Both the position numbers and the translations under genes were made by a program. A DNA stretch of 64,000 bases. Origin: Armatimonadota bacterium (lineage in GTDB: Bacteria; Armatimonadota; Fimbriimonadia; Fimbriimonadales; Fimbriimonadaceae). Shown here piece by piece: positions 24,142 through 32,206 of this stretch (position 1 is its first letter; the number at the start of each line of letters is the position of its first letter). The DNA lies in contig JAFDWS010000006.1 of NCBI GenBank assembly GCA_018268375.1, positions 508,848 to 572,847 on the forward strand. The letters are read 5' to 3'. The notes below the pieces were generated by a model that made no database searches, was not told the origin of the DNA, and worked only from the letters and a program-made list of their open reading frames with translations.

Positions 24142-25833
24142 GTGAGCAGGCAGTTGCTGGTGCTCGGATGTTCCCAGACGAAGCGCGAGACGCCAGGGGA
24201 ACTCCCGGCGATAGACAGATATGACGGGCCCCCGTACCGAGTTCTGAGAGGGTTCCTGCGGCATCGTGCCTGGCCTCAGGATTTGTCCGTGGCGATCCTT
24301 TCGGCGGAGCACGGTCTTTTCGGTGGACTCAAACCAATCGCGCACTACGACCAACGGATGAACGCTGCGGGCGTGCTCAAACATAAGGACACCTGCCGAA
24401 CGACCTTAGCTGCCTGGTCCAAGTCACATTCCAGCATCCATTTTTCACTCGGGAAGGATTACCTGCCCGCTGTAAAGGACTCCATCGAGCACGATTTGAA
24501 GGGTAAAGCCGAGGTCTTTGAGGGACCGATTGGCATGAAACTTCACCAAATCAAAGGTTTTCTGGAATCTACGAAGTCGCCACATAGATCAAAGCCAACT
24601 GTAGTTCCCGGTGCAGGAAAGATTACATATTTCCTGCCCGACTGGGACGACCTTCTTGACGGTGATTTTGATTTCGCAAACGATTCCTTTTCCGGCTCTT
24701 CGAGAAGCCTGAGACATGATCAGCATTGCTGCATTCTGATGAAGCCGAAACGGATGTGCGACGGGGTCTTGGTTAGCCTTGCACAGCACGTAACATCCAA
24801 GGGTCCCCTTCGACGCATCATCGGCACCGAGGAAGGCTCTCTTGCACCTAGGCACCTCAGAAACCAATTTGGCCTTCAGGATGACCAATGGCTTTTCGGA
24901 GATTGCGGTGCCTTCAGCTACCTCAACGAGGATCGGCCAGCAATTGAAGTCGAACAGGCAGTTGCCCTCTACGAACTTCATGGATTCGACTTTGGTGCCT
25001 CAGTGGATCACATTCCGGTCAAGGCTGTGGTGCGCGACGGCAAGTCCATCGATTTGACCGAAGAGCAGCGGCAGGAGCGTGTCAATACGACCAAGAGGAA
25101 TGCGGAGCGCTTCCTAGGCTTGGTTAGGTCGCGGAACCTCGGCTTCACTCCGGTAGGAACGATCCAGGCGCTCAGCCCATCGGCTTACGGTGAAACCGTC
25201 CGACACTACTGCGACCTGGGCTACGAGCATATCGCCGTCGGTGGTCTGGTGCCGCTACAAGATTCGCTTGTTGAGCAAATCGTGACAGCGGTCACTGCTG
25301 CAGCAAATGACATGAAGAGCCGCCCCTGGATTCACTTATTTGGCGTGTTCCGACCGAAACTCCAATCGAAGTTCCGCGAGCTGGGAGTAGACAGTTTCGA
25401 CAGCGCAACCTATTTCAGAAAGGCGTGGCTCCGGTCGGACCAAAACTATCTCGCAGCCAATGGGAAGTGGTATTCGGCCCTTCGTATTCCAATGACCAGT
25501 GATGGCAGGACGCGGAAGAAACTCGAGGCAAATGGAGCCAACATCATCGAACTGGAGCTCGAAGAAGCACACGTACTGAAGCTATTATCGGAATTTGAAA
25601 GTGGAGGGGTCGCAGTTGATACCGTGGTCGAAGCGCTCCTTTCGTATGATGAGCACCTGACAAGGTCAAGTGAGTCGAGGTCGCTTCGTGACAAATACCG
25701 CAAGACGCTTGAAGACCGACCGTGGGAGGATTGTGACTGCCCGTTTTGTTCGAAGGCGGGGATTCACGTCCTCGTATTTCGCGGAGCAAATCGAAACAAA
25801 CGACGTGGTGCGCATAACACACTCATGCTCTAA
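24142..25833 (+). CDS. dpdA: DUF6884-DpdA fusion (7-deazaguanine DNA transglycosylase-like)
   Basis: About 563 residues. Numbers here count from an alternative TTG at 24133; the GTG at 24142 is preferred. Residues 5-145 match DUF6884/YaaA-like proteins ('LLVLGCSQTKRE', 'VAILSAEHGLFGG'). From about 195 the protein is a tRNA-guanine transglycosylase paralogue: Asp257 in 'FGDCGAFSY' (as TDSGGFQ), Asp292 in 'GASVDHI', 'GTIQAL' and 'HIAVGGLVPL' for base binding, Asp423 in 'GVDSFDSATYF' (nucleophile position), and zinc ligands Cys534, Cys536, Cys539 and His561 ('CDCPFCSKAG', 'NKRRGAHN'). DpdA inserts preQ0-type bases into DNA. No queCDEF or other dpd genes are in the window. The stop abuts a truncated recombinase. 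Confidence 0.8.
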   Translation: MSRQLLVLGCSQTKRETPGELPAIDRYDGPPYRVLRGFLRHRAWPQDLSVAILSAEHGLFGGLKPIAHYDQRMNAAGVLKHKDTCRTTLAAWSKSHSSIHFSLGKDYLPAVKDSIEHDLKGKAEVFEGPIGMKLHQIKGFLESTKSPHRSKPTVVPGAGKITYFLPDWDDLLDGDFDFANDSFSGSSRSLRHDQHCCILMKPKRMCDGVLVSLAQHVTSKGPLRRIIGTEEGSLAPRHLRNQFGLQDDQWLFGDCGAFSYLNEDRPAIEVEQAVALYELHGFDFGASVDHIPVKAVVRDGKSIDLTEEQRQERVNTTKRNAERFLGLVRSRNLGFTPVGTIQALSPSAYGETVRHYCDLGYEHIAVGGLVPLQDSLVEQIVTAVTAAANDMKSRPWIHLFGVFRPKLQSKFRELGVDSFDSATYFRKAWLRSDQNYLAANGKWYSALRIPMTSDGRTRKKLEANGANIIELELEEAHVLKLLSEFESGGVAVDTVVEALLSYDEHLTRSSESRSLRDKYRKTLEDRPWEDCDCPFCSKAGIHVLVFRGANRNKRRGAHNTLML

Positions 25834-27109
25834 GGTGGACCGCTTGTACCGAAACTTCGCCGACTACGTGAAGGTGGACAGTCTCAAAGTCGAGCTGCAC
25901 TTCGTGAAAGAGGGCATGGTCGTCTCCGAGTCCTCCAAGAGCCAAGACAAGTTCATGCACGGAATCCGTGTGCTGATGGCGAAGAACTATGTCGACAACC
26001 TGTCCGAGGAGATTCGCAAGGGCTTGGACGAGAAGGCCGCTCAAGGCATCTATCCGACCCATGCGCCGCTCGGCTATCTCAACTCGCTCGAGCCCGGTAC
26101 TAGAAGGAAGATCATCGTGCCCGATCCGGCAAGAGCGGTGCTGGTGAAGGAACTGTTCGAGGTCTACGGAAGCGGAGGCTCCTCGCTCGAGGTCTTGACC
26201 AAGCACGCTCAAAAGATTGGGCTGACCAGCAAGAAGGGACGGCCGTTGCCGCGGAGCGGCGTTGCCCAACTCCTGAAACACCCTGTTTACTGCGGCGTCG
26301 TCCGTTGGTCTGGAAAGGAGACGAAAGGAGTCCACGAACCTCTGGTCAGCCGCGACCTGTGGGAACAGTGCCAGGCAGTGATGTCTGGGCGCAAGAACAA
26401 CAACAGCGGTTACGGTGTTAAAGACTTCGCTTACCGTGGCCTCGTCCGTTGCAAGTGTGGTGGCGTCATGACCGGAGAAGTCAAGCAAGGGAAGTTCGTG
26501 TACTACCACTGCGCGGGCAGAAAGAAGCATGTCTGTGGTCAGCCGTTCGTGAGGGAAGAAAAACTGACGGAGCAGTTCGCCGCGCGCCTCGACGAGATAC
26601 TTCTCGACCCTTGTGACATGGAATGGCTCGTTTACGGATTGGACGAATTCACAGTAGACCGAACCGCGAGGCGCGATAACAGGGAGGCCGAGATAACGGC
26701 GGAGGTCGCCTCGCTCAAGGTTAGGCTCGAAACTCTCTACCTCGACAAACTCTCCGGCGACGTCAGTCCCGCGTTCTATTCAGAGACCCGCCAGAAGTGG
26801 GAAGCCAAGGTCACAGACCTTGAGCTTGAACTGGCCGCGCTCGACCGGGCAGAGGCGGTTGCAGGATGGGAGGTCGCCCGGGTGCTCGAAGTGGCGTCCG
26901 AGGCATCGAGTAGGTTCAAAAGCCTGAATTCTGCCGAGCGCCGGACAGTCGTCGAAGAAGTGTGCTCGAACTGCCGATGGGAGGACGGCGAGCTAAAGAT
27001 CGAATTCAATCCCCTTTGGGATTTGATGCTGAACGCTCTGGTGTCCAAACGATCCGATGCCGATCCCAAGGGGCGTCAAGCGGCGAAATCTGTAGATTGG
27101 TGGAGATGA
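25832..27109 (+). pseudogene. Large serine recombinase lacking its catalytic N-terminus
   Basis: The frame encodes the later part of a large serine recombinase. It runs from 'KVDRLYRNFADYVKVD' (end of the resolvase catalytic domain) through the E-helix ('NYVDNLSEEIRKGLDEKAAQGIYP'), the recombinase domain ('RSGVAQLLKHPVYCGVVRWSG') and the zinc ribbon ('LVRCKCGG...YYHCAGRKKHVCG') to a coiled coil. The first ~90 residues, with the catalytic Ser and Arg, are absent. Upstream in this frame is the antisense-like shadow of the DpdA gene, and recognisable recombinase sequence starts exactly after the DpdA stop. The remnant cannot catalyse recombination. Its last codons overlap the tRNA-like repeat at 27097. 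Confidence 0.8.
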
Positions 27110-27120
27110 TGGGGTGCGAA
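27097..27120 (+). repeat. Left attachment site of tRNA-Ala island
   Basis: TTGGTGGAGATGATGGG (27097-27113) is identical to 53862-53878, the 3' end of tRNA-Ala plus one flanking base. A following 7 nt (GTGCGAA versus ATTCGAA) match with two differences. Same orientation as at the tRNA. Confidence 0.75.
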
Positions 27121-27141
27121 TTTGTAGCTAAAACTCTCCTA

Positions 27142-27163
27142 TACTGACATCTATACTGTCATT
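27142..27163 (+). promoter_or_regulatory. Integrase arm-type repeats, left end
   Basis: TACTGACATC (27142-27151) and TACTGTCATT (27154-27163) are tandem near-copies between the left attachment site and the integrase start. Exact TACTGTCATT occurs twice near the right end. TACACT (27170-27175) ends 6 nt before the integrase ATG, so bound protein here would also control the gene. Confidence 0.6.
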
Positions 27164-27181
27164 TTCGGGTACACTGGGGCC

Positions 27182-28381
27182 ATGAAATTGAAAGCAGTGA
27201 TGCCCCGCGATAGAAGCGCCAATCTTCGTTTCAATGAGCGTACCCAACGATGGGATTATTTGGTTCGGCTGGTACGCCCCGACGGTAGCCTATTTAGGCG
27301 CGCAGGATCGGCAGTCTCAGAAGCCGAGTCGCGCGAGAAACGCAACGCGGCCTATCGCGAATTCAATAACGATCTTGGTGTGGCCAAAGAAGAGAAGAAG
27401 CGCACACGGCGCGAAGGTGCGAATGACCTTCGAGGATGGACCGAGCGGGTTATGCCACTAATCAGGCACGACTGCGCCCCGACGACCTTCGAAGCCTATT
27501 GCCACAGTTTGGAGAACCACGTATTGCCAGCACTTGGGTTGCTCCCACTCGAAGAAGTGCGTTCACTGGTCATTACCGAGCACTTGCAGAAGTTGAGCAA
27601 GGAGTTGAGTCCTGGTGTCGCCTCGCAGGCCCGGTCAGCGCTGTCCAGAGTCTTGCAGATAGCCGCTTCGGACGGACGCATTCCAGCCAATCCGGTCTCA
27701 AGTGTTCGGATCGGTGCAAGAGAGCGAAAGCTCAACCGGATCGAACGAGCCAAAAGCGGCGAGACGGGCAAGCGTTGGCTATCCCTCAGCGAGGGAAAGC
27801 ACCTGCTCGTCAAGTCCAAGGGCACAGCAGCCTATATGCCTATACTGCTTGGGCTACGTTTCGGCCTACGCTCCGGCGAAGCTTTGGGCTTGCGCTGGAG
27901 CGATGTGGACATCGCTAAAGGCGTCATGAGGATACAACAGCAAGCGGTTTGTCTCAAGGGCGTTGCTCGCCAGATTGTGCCGCCAAAGAGTGCAGCCGGT
28001 GTCCGCGATATGCCGATCCCAACCGACATTCTTGAGGAACTCACCCTCTGCAAGGCAAATGCCGAGGCAACGGGAATCGAATGGGTCTGCGTCGATGCAG
28101 GCGGCGCGCCGTTGCATCCTAAGCATGTCTCGCGGATTATCAAGGATGCTGTCACAAGCGCAGGCTTTGACGGCTCTGACGGAAACGAAGTTCCAACTAG
28201 TCACGACTTCAGATCGAGTTACCTAAGTTGGCTAGCGAACCACGCGAACAATGGAGCCGGTGTAAAGCCGCACGTTTTAATCGCTCTGGCAGGACACACC
28301 GACATCAACGTGGCGATGACTTATTATGTCAAGGCAGGAGCGGAGGACTTAGCTTCGGCGGTAAATTCGTTGTCCTTATAG
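27182..28381 (+). CDS. Tyrosine site-specific integrase of the island
   Basis: 399 residues. An N-terminal arm-binding region (to ~90) is followed by a SAM-like core-binding domain ('DCAPTTFEAYCHSLENHVLPALG') and the catalytic domain. Active-site residues are visible: Arg230 ('GLRSGEALGLRW'), Lys269 ('PPKSAAGVR'), His341-x-x-Arg344 ('SHDFRSSY'), His372 ('AGHTDINVAMTYYV') and Tyr381. All are intact, so it should be active. It starts 69 bp inside the left tRNA-Ala-like repeat, next to arm-type repeats that recur at the right end, which identifies it as the enzyme that integrated this island. An excisionase-like gene converges on it from downstream. Confidence 0.92.
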   Translation: MKLKAVMPRDRSANLRFNERTQRWDYLVRLVRPDGSLFRRAGSAVSEAESREKRNAAYREFNNDLGVAKEEKKRTRREGANDLRGWTERVMPLIRHDCAPTTFEAYCHSLENHVLPALGLLPLEEVRSLVITEHLQKLSKELSPGVASQARSALSRVLQIAASDGRIPANPVSSVRIGARERKLNRIERAKSGETGKRWLSLSEGKHLLVKSKGTAAYMPILLGLRFGLRSGEALGLRWSDVDIAKGVMRIQQQAVCLKGVARQIVPPKSAAGVRDMPIPTDILEELTLCKANAEATGIEWVCVDAGGAPLHPKHVSRIIKDAVTSAGFDGSDGNEVPTSHDFRSSYLSWLANHANNGAGVKPHVLIALAGHTDINVAMTYYVKAGAEDLASAVNSLSL

Positions 28382-28389
28382 CTGGCGCT

Positions 28390-28689
28390 CTAACGCGCCT
28401 TGCGCTTGAACGGATTCTCCCCGTCAAAGTCGCGAATGTACTCTTCCAGCATGGCGCGGCTAACACGTCGCGAGCGCTCGGTGCCTGGCGGCACCGCTGA
28501 GCGTAAATGCCCCTGGGCCACCAATGCCTCGACCGTCCTTTCGCTAAGCGAAAGGATCGTCGCGCACTCGGCCAGCGTGAATAACTCCTTTTGGAGCGGT
28601 GCTTCCCGCAGCGAGAAATTCACTTCTGGAGCTTTGTCTTGCATAAAGCCCTTCAAAGATTGTTCGCGAGCAGATGGCCTTTCAGACAT
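28390..28689 (-). CDS. Helix-turn-helix excisionase-like protein
   Basis: 99 residues from ATG 28689. The C-terminal 60 residues form a MerR/excisionase-type HTH: 'KELFTLAECATILSLSERTVEALVAQGHLRSAVPPGTERSRRVSRAMLEEYIRDF', with the usual 'L...A..L..S..TV......G.L' and a wing ending in 'R..R.....Y'. The first 35 residues are polar. It lies 8 nt from the converging integrase, as expected for a recombination directionality factor or plasmid regulator. Longer in-frame versions have no coding support. Confidence 0.75.
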   Translation of the reverse strand: MSERPSAREQSLKGFMQDKAPEVNFSLREAPLQKELFTLAECATILSLSERTVEALVAQGHLRSAVPPGTERSRRVSRAMLEEYIRDFDGENPFKRKAR

Positions 28690-28762
28690 TCCTTCACTAA
28701 TTCCTGTCGTATCGGAATACCTACAAACTACGGATACGTTGCCTAACTTGATTGTGTTGACG

Positions 28763-29209
28763 TCAATGTGTCGGATTACTTCCGGGTTTGTTCTCTTGCC
28801 TTGACTTTGGCTCCTCGGATAGCCTCTGTACGTGCACCTCGATTGATTCGACAAACGGCGCATTCTCATCACTTGGCATGGGCCACCGAGATGCGTCGTA
28901 CTCCTGAACGAAGTCGCAGCGCTCTTCCGCAATCGCTTCAGCGATCGGTGTGAGGTTTCGACCGAGAATGACGAAGACCGCGAAAGTGTACACGAGGCAG
29001 AGCTCGGTCCCATAAATCCCATCTTCTACAACTCGAAGCAAATAGCCGTAGGGGACCCGCTCCCAAGCGTGGCTAGTCGGCCTCACCGCCAGGCGGATTT
29101 GCCGCCGGTCCACAGCCTTGAACGCCTGATACTCATCGCTGGCAGTAGGAGAATCTGCCCCGCTTTGGGAGCCTCTATCTCTTCGAAACTGTGCTAGCGG
29201 ATCGCTCAT
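28763..29209 (-). CDS. Hypothetical protein of the mobilization region
   Basis: About 148 residues from ATG 29209. I do not recognise a family. The N-terminus is polar ('MSDPLAQFRRDRGSQSG'). A central region 'RVPYGYLLRVVEDGIYGTELCLVYTFAVFVILGRNLTPIAEAIAEERCDFVQEYD' mixes a hydrophobic strand or helix with acidic residues and ends in a polar tail. It lies in a run of minus-strand genes with the relaxase and may be part of that operon. Confidence 0.55.
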   Translation of the reverse strand: MSDPLAQFRRDRGSQSGADSPTASDEYQAFKAVDRRQIRLAVRPTSHAWERVPYGYLLRVVEDGIYGTELCLVYTFAVFVILGRNLTPIAEAIAEERCDFVQEYDASRWPMPSDENAPFVESIEVHVQRLSEEPKSRQENKPGSNPTH

Positions 29210-29276
29210 CGAAGCACCTTGCACCTAACCCTCTGGTAGAAGATTAACATGAATTTACAATTCGGGAAAGCAGAAT

Positions 29277-29522
29277 CTACTCTCCAGGAGCCTCTGGACC
29301 CCGCAGTTTCCCTTGGATTTCTTGTACCAGCGCCTCCCGGCTCCGCTCGTGGCGTAACTGTTCTACGAAGGGTAGCTCGGGAGCTTCGGGCAGAGGCTGA
29401 AAACGCGGCTGCCCGAACACATCGTATCCGGTCGTTCCATACGTTATGACCCGATGAATATCGTCCCTAACGGCGGCGACAGCCGATACAGCGCGCCTCT
29501 TTGCGTCTTCGTCTAGTGCCAT
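29277..29522 (-). CDS. Small hypothetical protein downstream of relaxase
   Basis: 81 residues from ATG 29522, 17 nt after the relaxase stop and on the same strand ('MALDEDAKRRAVSAVAAVRDDIHRVITYGTTGYDVFGQPRFQPLPEAPELPFVEQL'). No family recognised; a charged helical N-terminus and a Pro-rich middle are visible. Position suggests co-transcription with the relaxase and a possible accessory role in mobilization. Confidence 0.5.
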   Translation of the reverse strand: MALDEDAKRRAVSAVAAVRDDIHRVITYGTTGYDVFGQPRFQPLPEAPELPFVEQLRHERSREALVQEIQGKLRGPEAPGE

Positions 29523-29539
29523 GTTCGTTATTCTAGTCC

Positions 29540-30544
29540 TTACCCGGGCATGTCCGGCCCGGCTTGATTTCGGTCCCGACGACTCTCCACATACTTCCGC
29601 CATCCGTCCCCGCCCGATGATTCATCGTTCAGAAACTCAAGGGAGCGGTCATAGAGACGCCCAAGGGCGACCGCCGCCCGGTCTCTCCACGTCTTGCCGA
29701 GGCCCTCTTGACGGACCTCTCCAGACCGTTCCACGTCTCGAATCGCCGGTAATACTACATTACGCATTCTAACCCGGCGTGCGTTGCGCACCCTGTCAGG
29801 ATCATGCAGCTTCCCTAACCGCTGCATATTAGTCGCGGAAACGCCGATTTTTGGTTCGGGAAGGCGGTCGATCCCCTGATCGGCCAGCGACCGGTGATCG
29901 ACGCGCGACGCACTGCCAGCCGAGGCAAGTGCGTCATTTTCAGCTTTGGCCCAGGATTCGCGCCAATGGTCAAGATCGCTTATCGCGCCCTTTCCCACAG
30001 CACCGCGCCCGTAGAATTTGCCGTCCGTGCTTGGCTTAAGCCCAAAGCCATGCTCATCCACGGGGCGTAGCGAACAAAGCACGTGCGCGTGCGGATTCTT
30101 GCCGTCCTTTGAGCGATGGACGGCAAAATCGACGACGAACCCCTTGGAAACTATCTCTTTGTTGCACCACGTCTTCACCGCCTCAATCTGCTGGTTGAGA
30201 CTAAGTTCGACCGGCAGCGCAATGACGAACTCGCGAGCAAGCTGAGAATCCTTGCGTTTCTCAACGCGCTCGATCTCGTTCCAGAGTTGCTGGCGCTTTT
30301 CTTTTGATTCAGGGGCTTGCAGCCAAACCGGAGCGTTATCGTTAGCAAGGATTTCCCGGTGTACTACTTCTTGGCTACGCGAGCGATAATCGAACGTCTG
30401 CTCGATCCGCTCATCGCGTAGTCGTTCGCCAGCGCGGTACGCGGCTCTGGCGACCGCAGAAACCTGTTTGCCGGCAATTGCCTTGCCCGCCTTGTCTTTC
30501 GCCTGGCGGCAGATCAATTTTGCTTCTAGCCTATATAGGGCCAC
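29540..30544 (-). CDS. MobA/MobL-family relaxase
   Basis: 334 residues. The N-terminal ~190 residues match the MobA/MobL (MOBQ) relaxase domain: 'ALYRLEAKLICRQ', 'QVSAVARAAYRAGERLRDER' (the A-Y-R-A-G motif), 'REFVIALPVELSLNQQIEAVKTW', and the metal-binding 'HRSKDGKNPHAHVLCSLRP' (HxH). It nicks DNA at oriT and pilots the strand during conjugative mobilization. The long C-terminal primase or helicase of some relatives is absent. The gene points away from the oriT-like hairpin just upstream, as is usual. A coupling protein is encoded in the same island. Confidence 0.88.
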   Translation of the reverse strand: MALYRLEAKLICRQAKDKAGKAIAGKQVSAVARAAYRAGERLRDERIEQTFDYRSRSQEVVHREILANDNAPVWLQAPESKEKRQQLWNEIERVEKRKDSQLAREFVIALPVELSLNQQIEAVKTWCNKEIVSKGFVVDFAVHRSKDGKNPHAHVLCSLRPVDEHGFGLKPSTDGKFYGRGAVGKGAISDLDHWRESWAKAENDALASAGSASRVDHRSLADQGIDRLPEPKIGVSATNMQRLGKLHDPDRVRNARRVRMRNVVLPAIRDVERSGEVRQEGLGKTWRDRAAVALGRLYDRSLEFLNDESSGGDGWRKYVESRRDRNQAGPDMPG

Positions 30545-30616
30545 GTTCTTTACTACCCTCGGGCGCTTCGCCCAGTTGCAAGAAAGAGTCTTGTGAGCAC
30601 TTGCGAACTCAACAGC

Positions 30617-30685
30617 CCCTTACGAACGAATTGAAAAATTTTTGAGTAAGGGCGCGGTTATATGTTGCGATGCAACATCCGCGCC
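30617..30685. other. Putative oriT
   Basis: Two nested inverted repeats lie just upstream of the relaxase: CCCTTAC (30617-30623) with GTAAGGG (30646-30652), and GGCGCGG (30651-30657) with CCGCGCC (30679-30685) enclosing ATGTTGC/GCAACAT (30662-30668, 30672-30678). On the minus strand the ATGTTGC hairpin is followed by CCGCGCCCTTAC, resembling the hairpin-plus-GCGCCCT nick region of MOBQ plasmids such as RSF1010. The rest of 30545-30891 contains no supportable gene. Confidence 0.55.
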
Positions 30686-30891
30686 GGGAAGCTCAAACGC
30701 CGCTTCCTGGACCTAGGCTTATCGTACCAAAACCATGTGTTTTGGTCAAGGGATCTCCGTTCCCTTGAACCCTAGGACAACGAGCGATTCCGCCCCTTGC
30801 AGCCCGAACAAACCGTATGCCGATTGGATGCGCAATACCCGGAGAAGCTCCTCCTCAAAAGGAGGCTTGGACCGTGGCTTGTCGTTCTCGA

Positions 30892-31116
30892 CTACCTCTC
30901 AGGCGGCGACTTCTTCGCCTTATACCGTTCTCGCCTTAGTTTGTTCCGGTGTTCCCGCGCCAGGAGTTCGTCAGAGGCGCAAAACTCGGCGTCGGTAGCA
31001 ATTTCGTAATCATCGAATTCGGTGAAGATTGCGTCGGGCGACTCGCCTCGCCCGCGTTTCGTATTGGAGCGAGCTTTCGCATCGTCAGGATTCTTTCCCT
31101 CGCTCTCCCCGGCCAT
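30892..31116 (-). CDS. Small charged hypothetical protein
   Basis: 74 residues, highly charged ('MAGESEGKNPDDAKARSNTKRGRGESPDAIFTEFDDYEIATDAEFCASDELLAREHRNKLRRERYKAKKSPPER'). Its start overlaps the 3' end of the preceding minus-strand gene by 32 nt, suggesting translational coupling. No family recognised. A small CCTCCT/AGGAGG hairpin (30850-30865) lies beyond its stop. Confidence 0.5.
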   Translation of the reverse strand: MAGESEGKNPDDAKARSNTKRGRGESPDAIFTEFDDYEIATDAEFCASDELLAREHRNKLRRERYKAKKSPPER

Positions 31117-32158
31117 CCGGCATACCTTTCGTGCTGAGCCTCAACCCCTCCGAATAGTAGCGGAGCGCCCTACGCGCGTCAACGAGAAAGCTGCAACCCC
31201 TTGACTTCTCAATCCAATCGCACCTGCTGGTGAGATGCTTCATGACCCGCTTCGCTTCTTCGGGCGAAGCAAAATTGAGATACCAAGCGATGGTTTCATA
31301 GGACGTGGAAACACGCCTTTCGCTGTCTGGCGTACGCCCCGGTCTCTTCGGATACTTGCGCCGCAAGTAATCGTGGAGGTGGCGTGCGACTAAGCGATCA
31401 TGCATCCCAATCGCCCGCAGGTAGTCGTGGTTGTATCTAAGCGCTTGACGCAACAGGAACTCATCGCGACAACGCACTTGGAAGGGAAGAACCGGAGTGT
31501 CTGCACCCTTTACCCCCATGTAGGGCCGAAGCACAGCCTGAAATTCCTCAGCAGGAATGGCAACATAGTGCGTGTTGGGAGTCACAAACGCTGAAACGAA
31601 ATGTAATCTGGAGATCGTTTCGAGGTTGGCTAACTTGACCGCCTGATTGCTTCGGACAAAGTCGCGAGCTTTCTTCGATAGCAACCGTTTCAGGAACAGT
31701 CCCAACAGCCCCCCTAGCTCCCCAGGCCCGATGTAGTACGAGAAATTGCAATTGCGATGCAAATAGTCCATGTCAATGGGCTCAAATGCTGGCGGCATAT
31801 CTGGCAACGCAGAGACGGCGACGCCGCTGAAAGGGCTCGACTTGGGCTGAAAGACAACGAGAAGCCCGTCGAGCGGGATGTGAAAAGTCTCGAACGCATC
31901 ACGTTGACGAAAGAGCACAATCCCCTCGCAACCAAGATCGTTGCCGCGCGCCTCCGTTCGACAAAGCAAAGCTCCGGCATTGGTCAGGCACTCCATGACC
32001 AAGTTTGGCGGGAACCCAGAGAGAGGACTTCGCGGATTCCTCCAAATGCACTCAAGCCGCGCGGCGTCATCTAGCCTCAGCTTCCTGGACGAGACCCCTC
32101 CTTCTCGGACCCACGACGATTGTGACATGGCAGGAAATGGTACCGCCTCGACCTCCAT
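31085..32158 (-). CDS. Hypothetical protein of the mobilizable island
   Basis: About 357 residues from ATG 32158 (a TTG at 32230 is an alternative). No recognised family. The mid-region includes 'DFVRSNQAVKLANLETISRLHFVSAFVTPNTHYVAIPAEEFQAVLRPYMGVKG'. The C-terminal third is basic and helical ('HDYLRAIGMHDRLVARHLHDYLRRKYPKRPGRTPDSERRVSTSYETIAWYLNF'), compatible with nucleic-acid binding. The start codon lies at the foot of an inverted repeat (32158-32206). Position opposite the Zn-ribbon/coupling-protein operon suggests a replication, partition or regulatory role, but this is a guess. Confidence 0.55.
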   Translation of the reverse strand: MEVEAVPFPAMSQSSWVREGGVSSRKLRLDDAARLECIWRNPRSPLSGFPPNLVMECLTNAGALLCRTEARGNDLGCEGIVLFRQRDAFETFHIPLDGLLVVFQPKSSPFSGVAVSALPDMPPAFEPIDMDYLHRNCNFSYYIGPGELGGLLGLFLKRLLSKKARDFVRSNQAVKLANLETISRLHFVSAFVTPNTHYVAIPAEEFQAVLRPYMGVKGADTPVLPFQVRCRDEFLLRQALRYNHDYLRAIGMHDRLVARHLHDYLRRKYPKRPGRTPDSERRVSTSYETIAWYLNFASPEEAKRVMKHLTSRCDWIEKSRGCSFLVDARRALRYYSEGLRLSTKGMPDGRGERGKES

Positions 32159-32206
32159 TTTTTGAACCTGCCAGCTAGGTATGCGCCCCAGTTTCAGGTT
32201 CAAAAA
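32158..32206. promoter_or_regulatory. Inverted repeat at the start codon of the 31085-32158 gene
   Basis: TTTTTTGAACCTG (ending 32170) and CAGGTTCAAAAA (32195-32206) pair around a 24-nt loop. On the minus-strand mRNA the right part of the stem runs straight into the AUG, so folding would occlude initiation; as DNA it could be an operator. Confidence 0.4.

Noticed and set aside
30735..30998. Small plus-strand open frames beside the putative oriT
   Set aside because: No ribosome-binding site, and they overlap the more plausible minus-strand gene 30892-31116.
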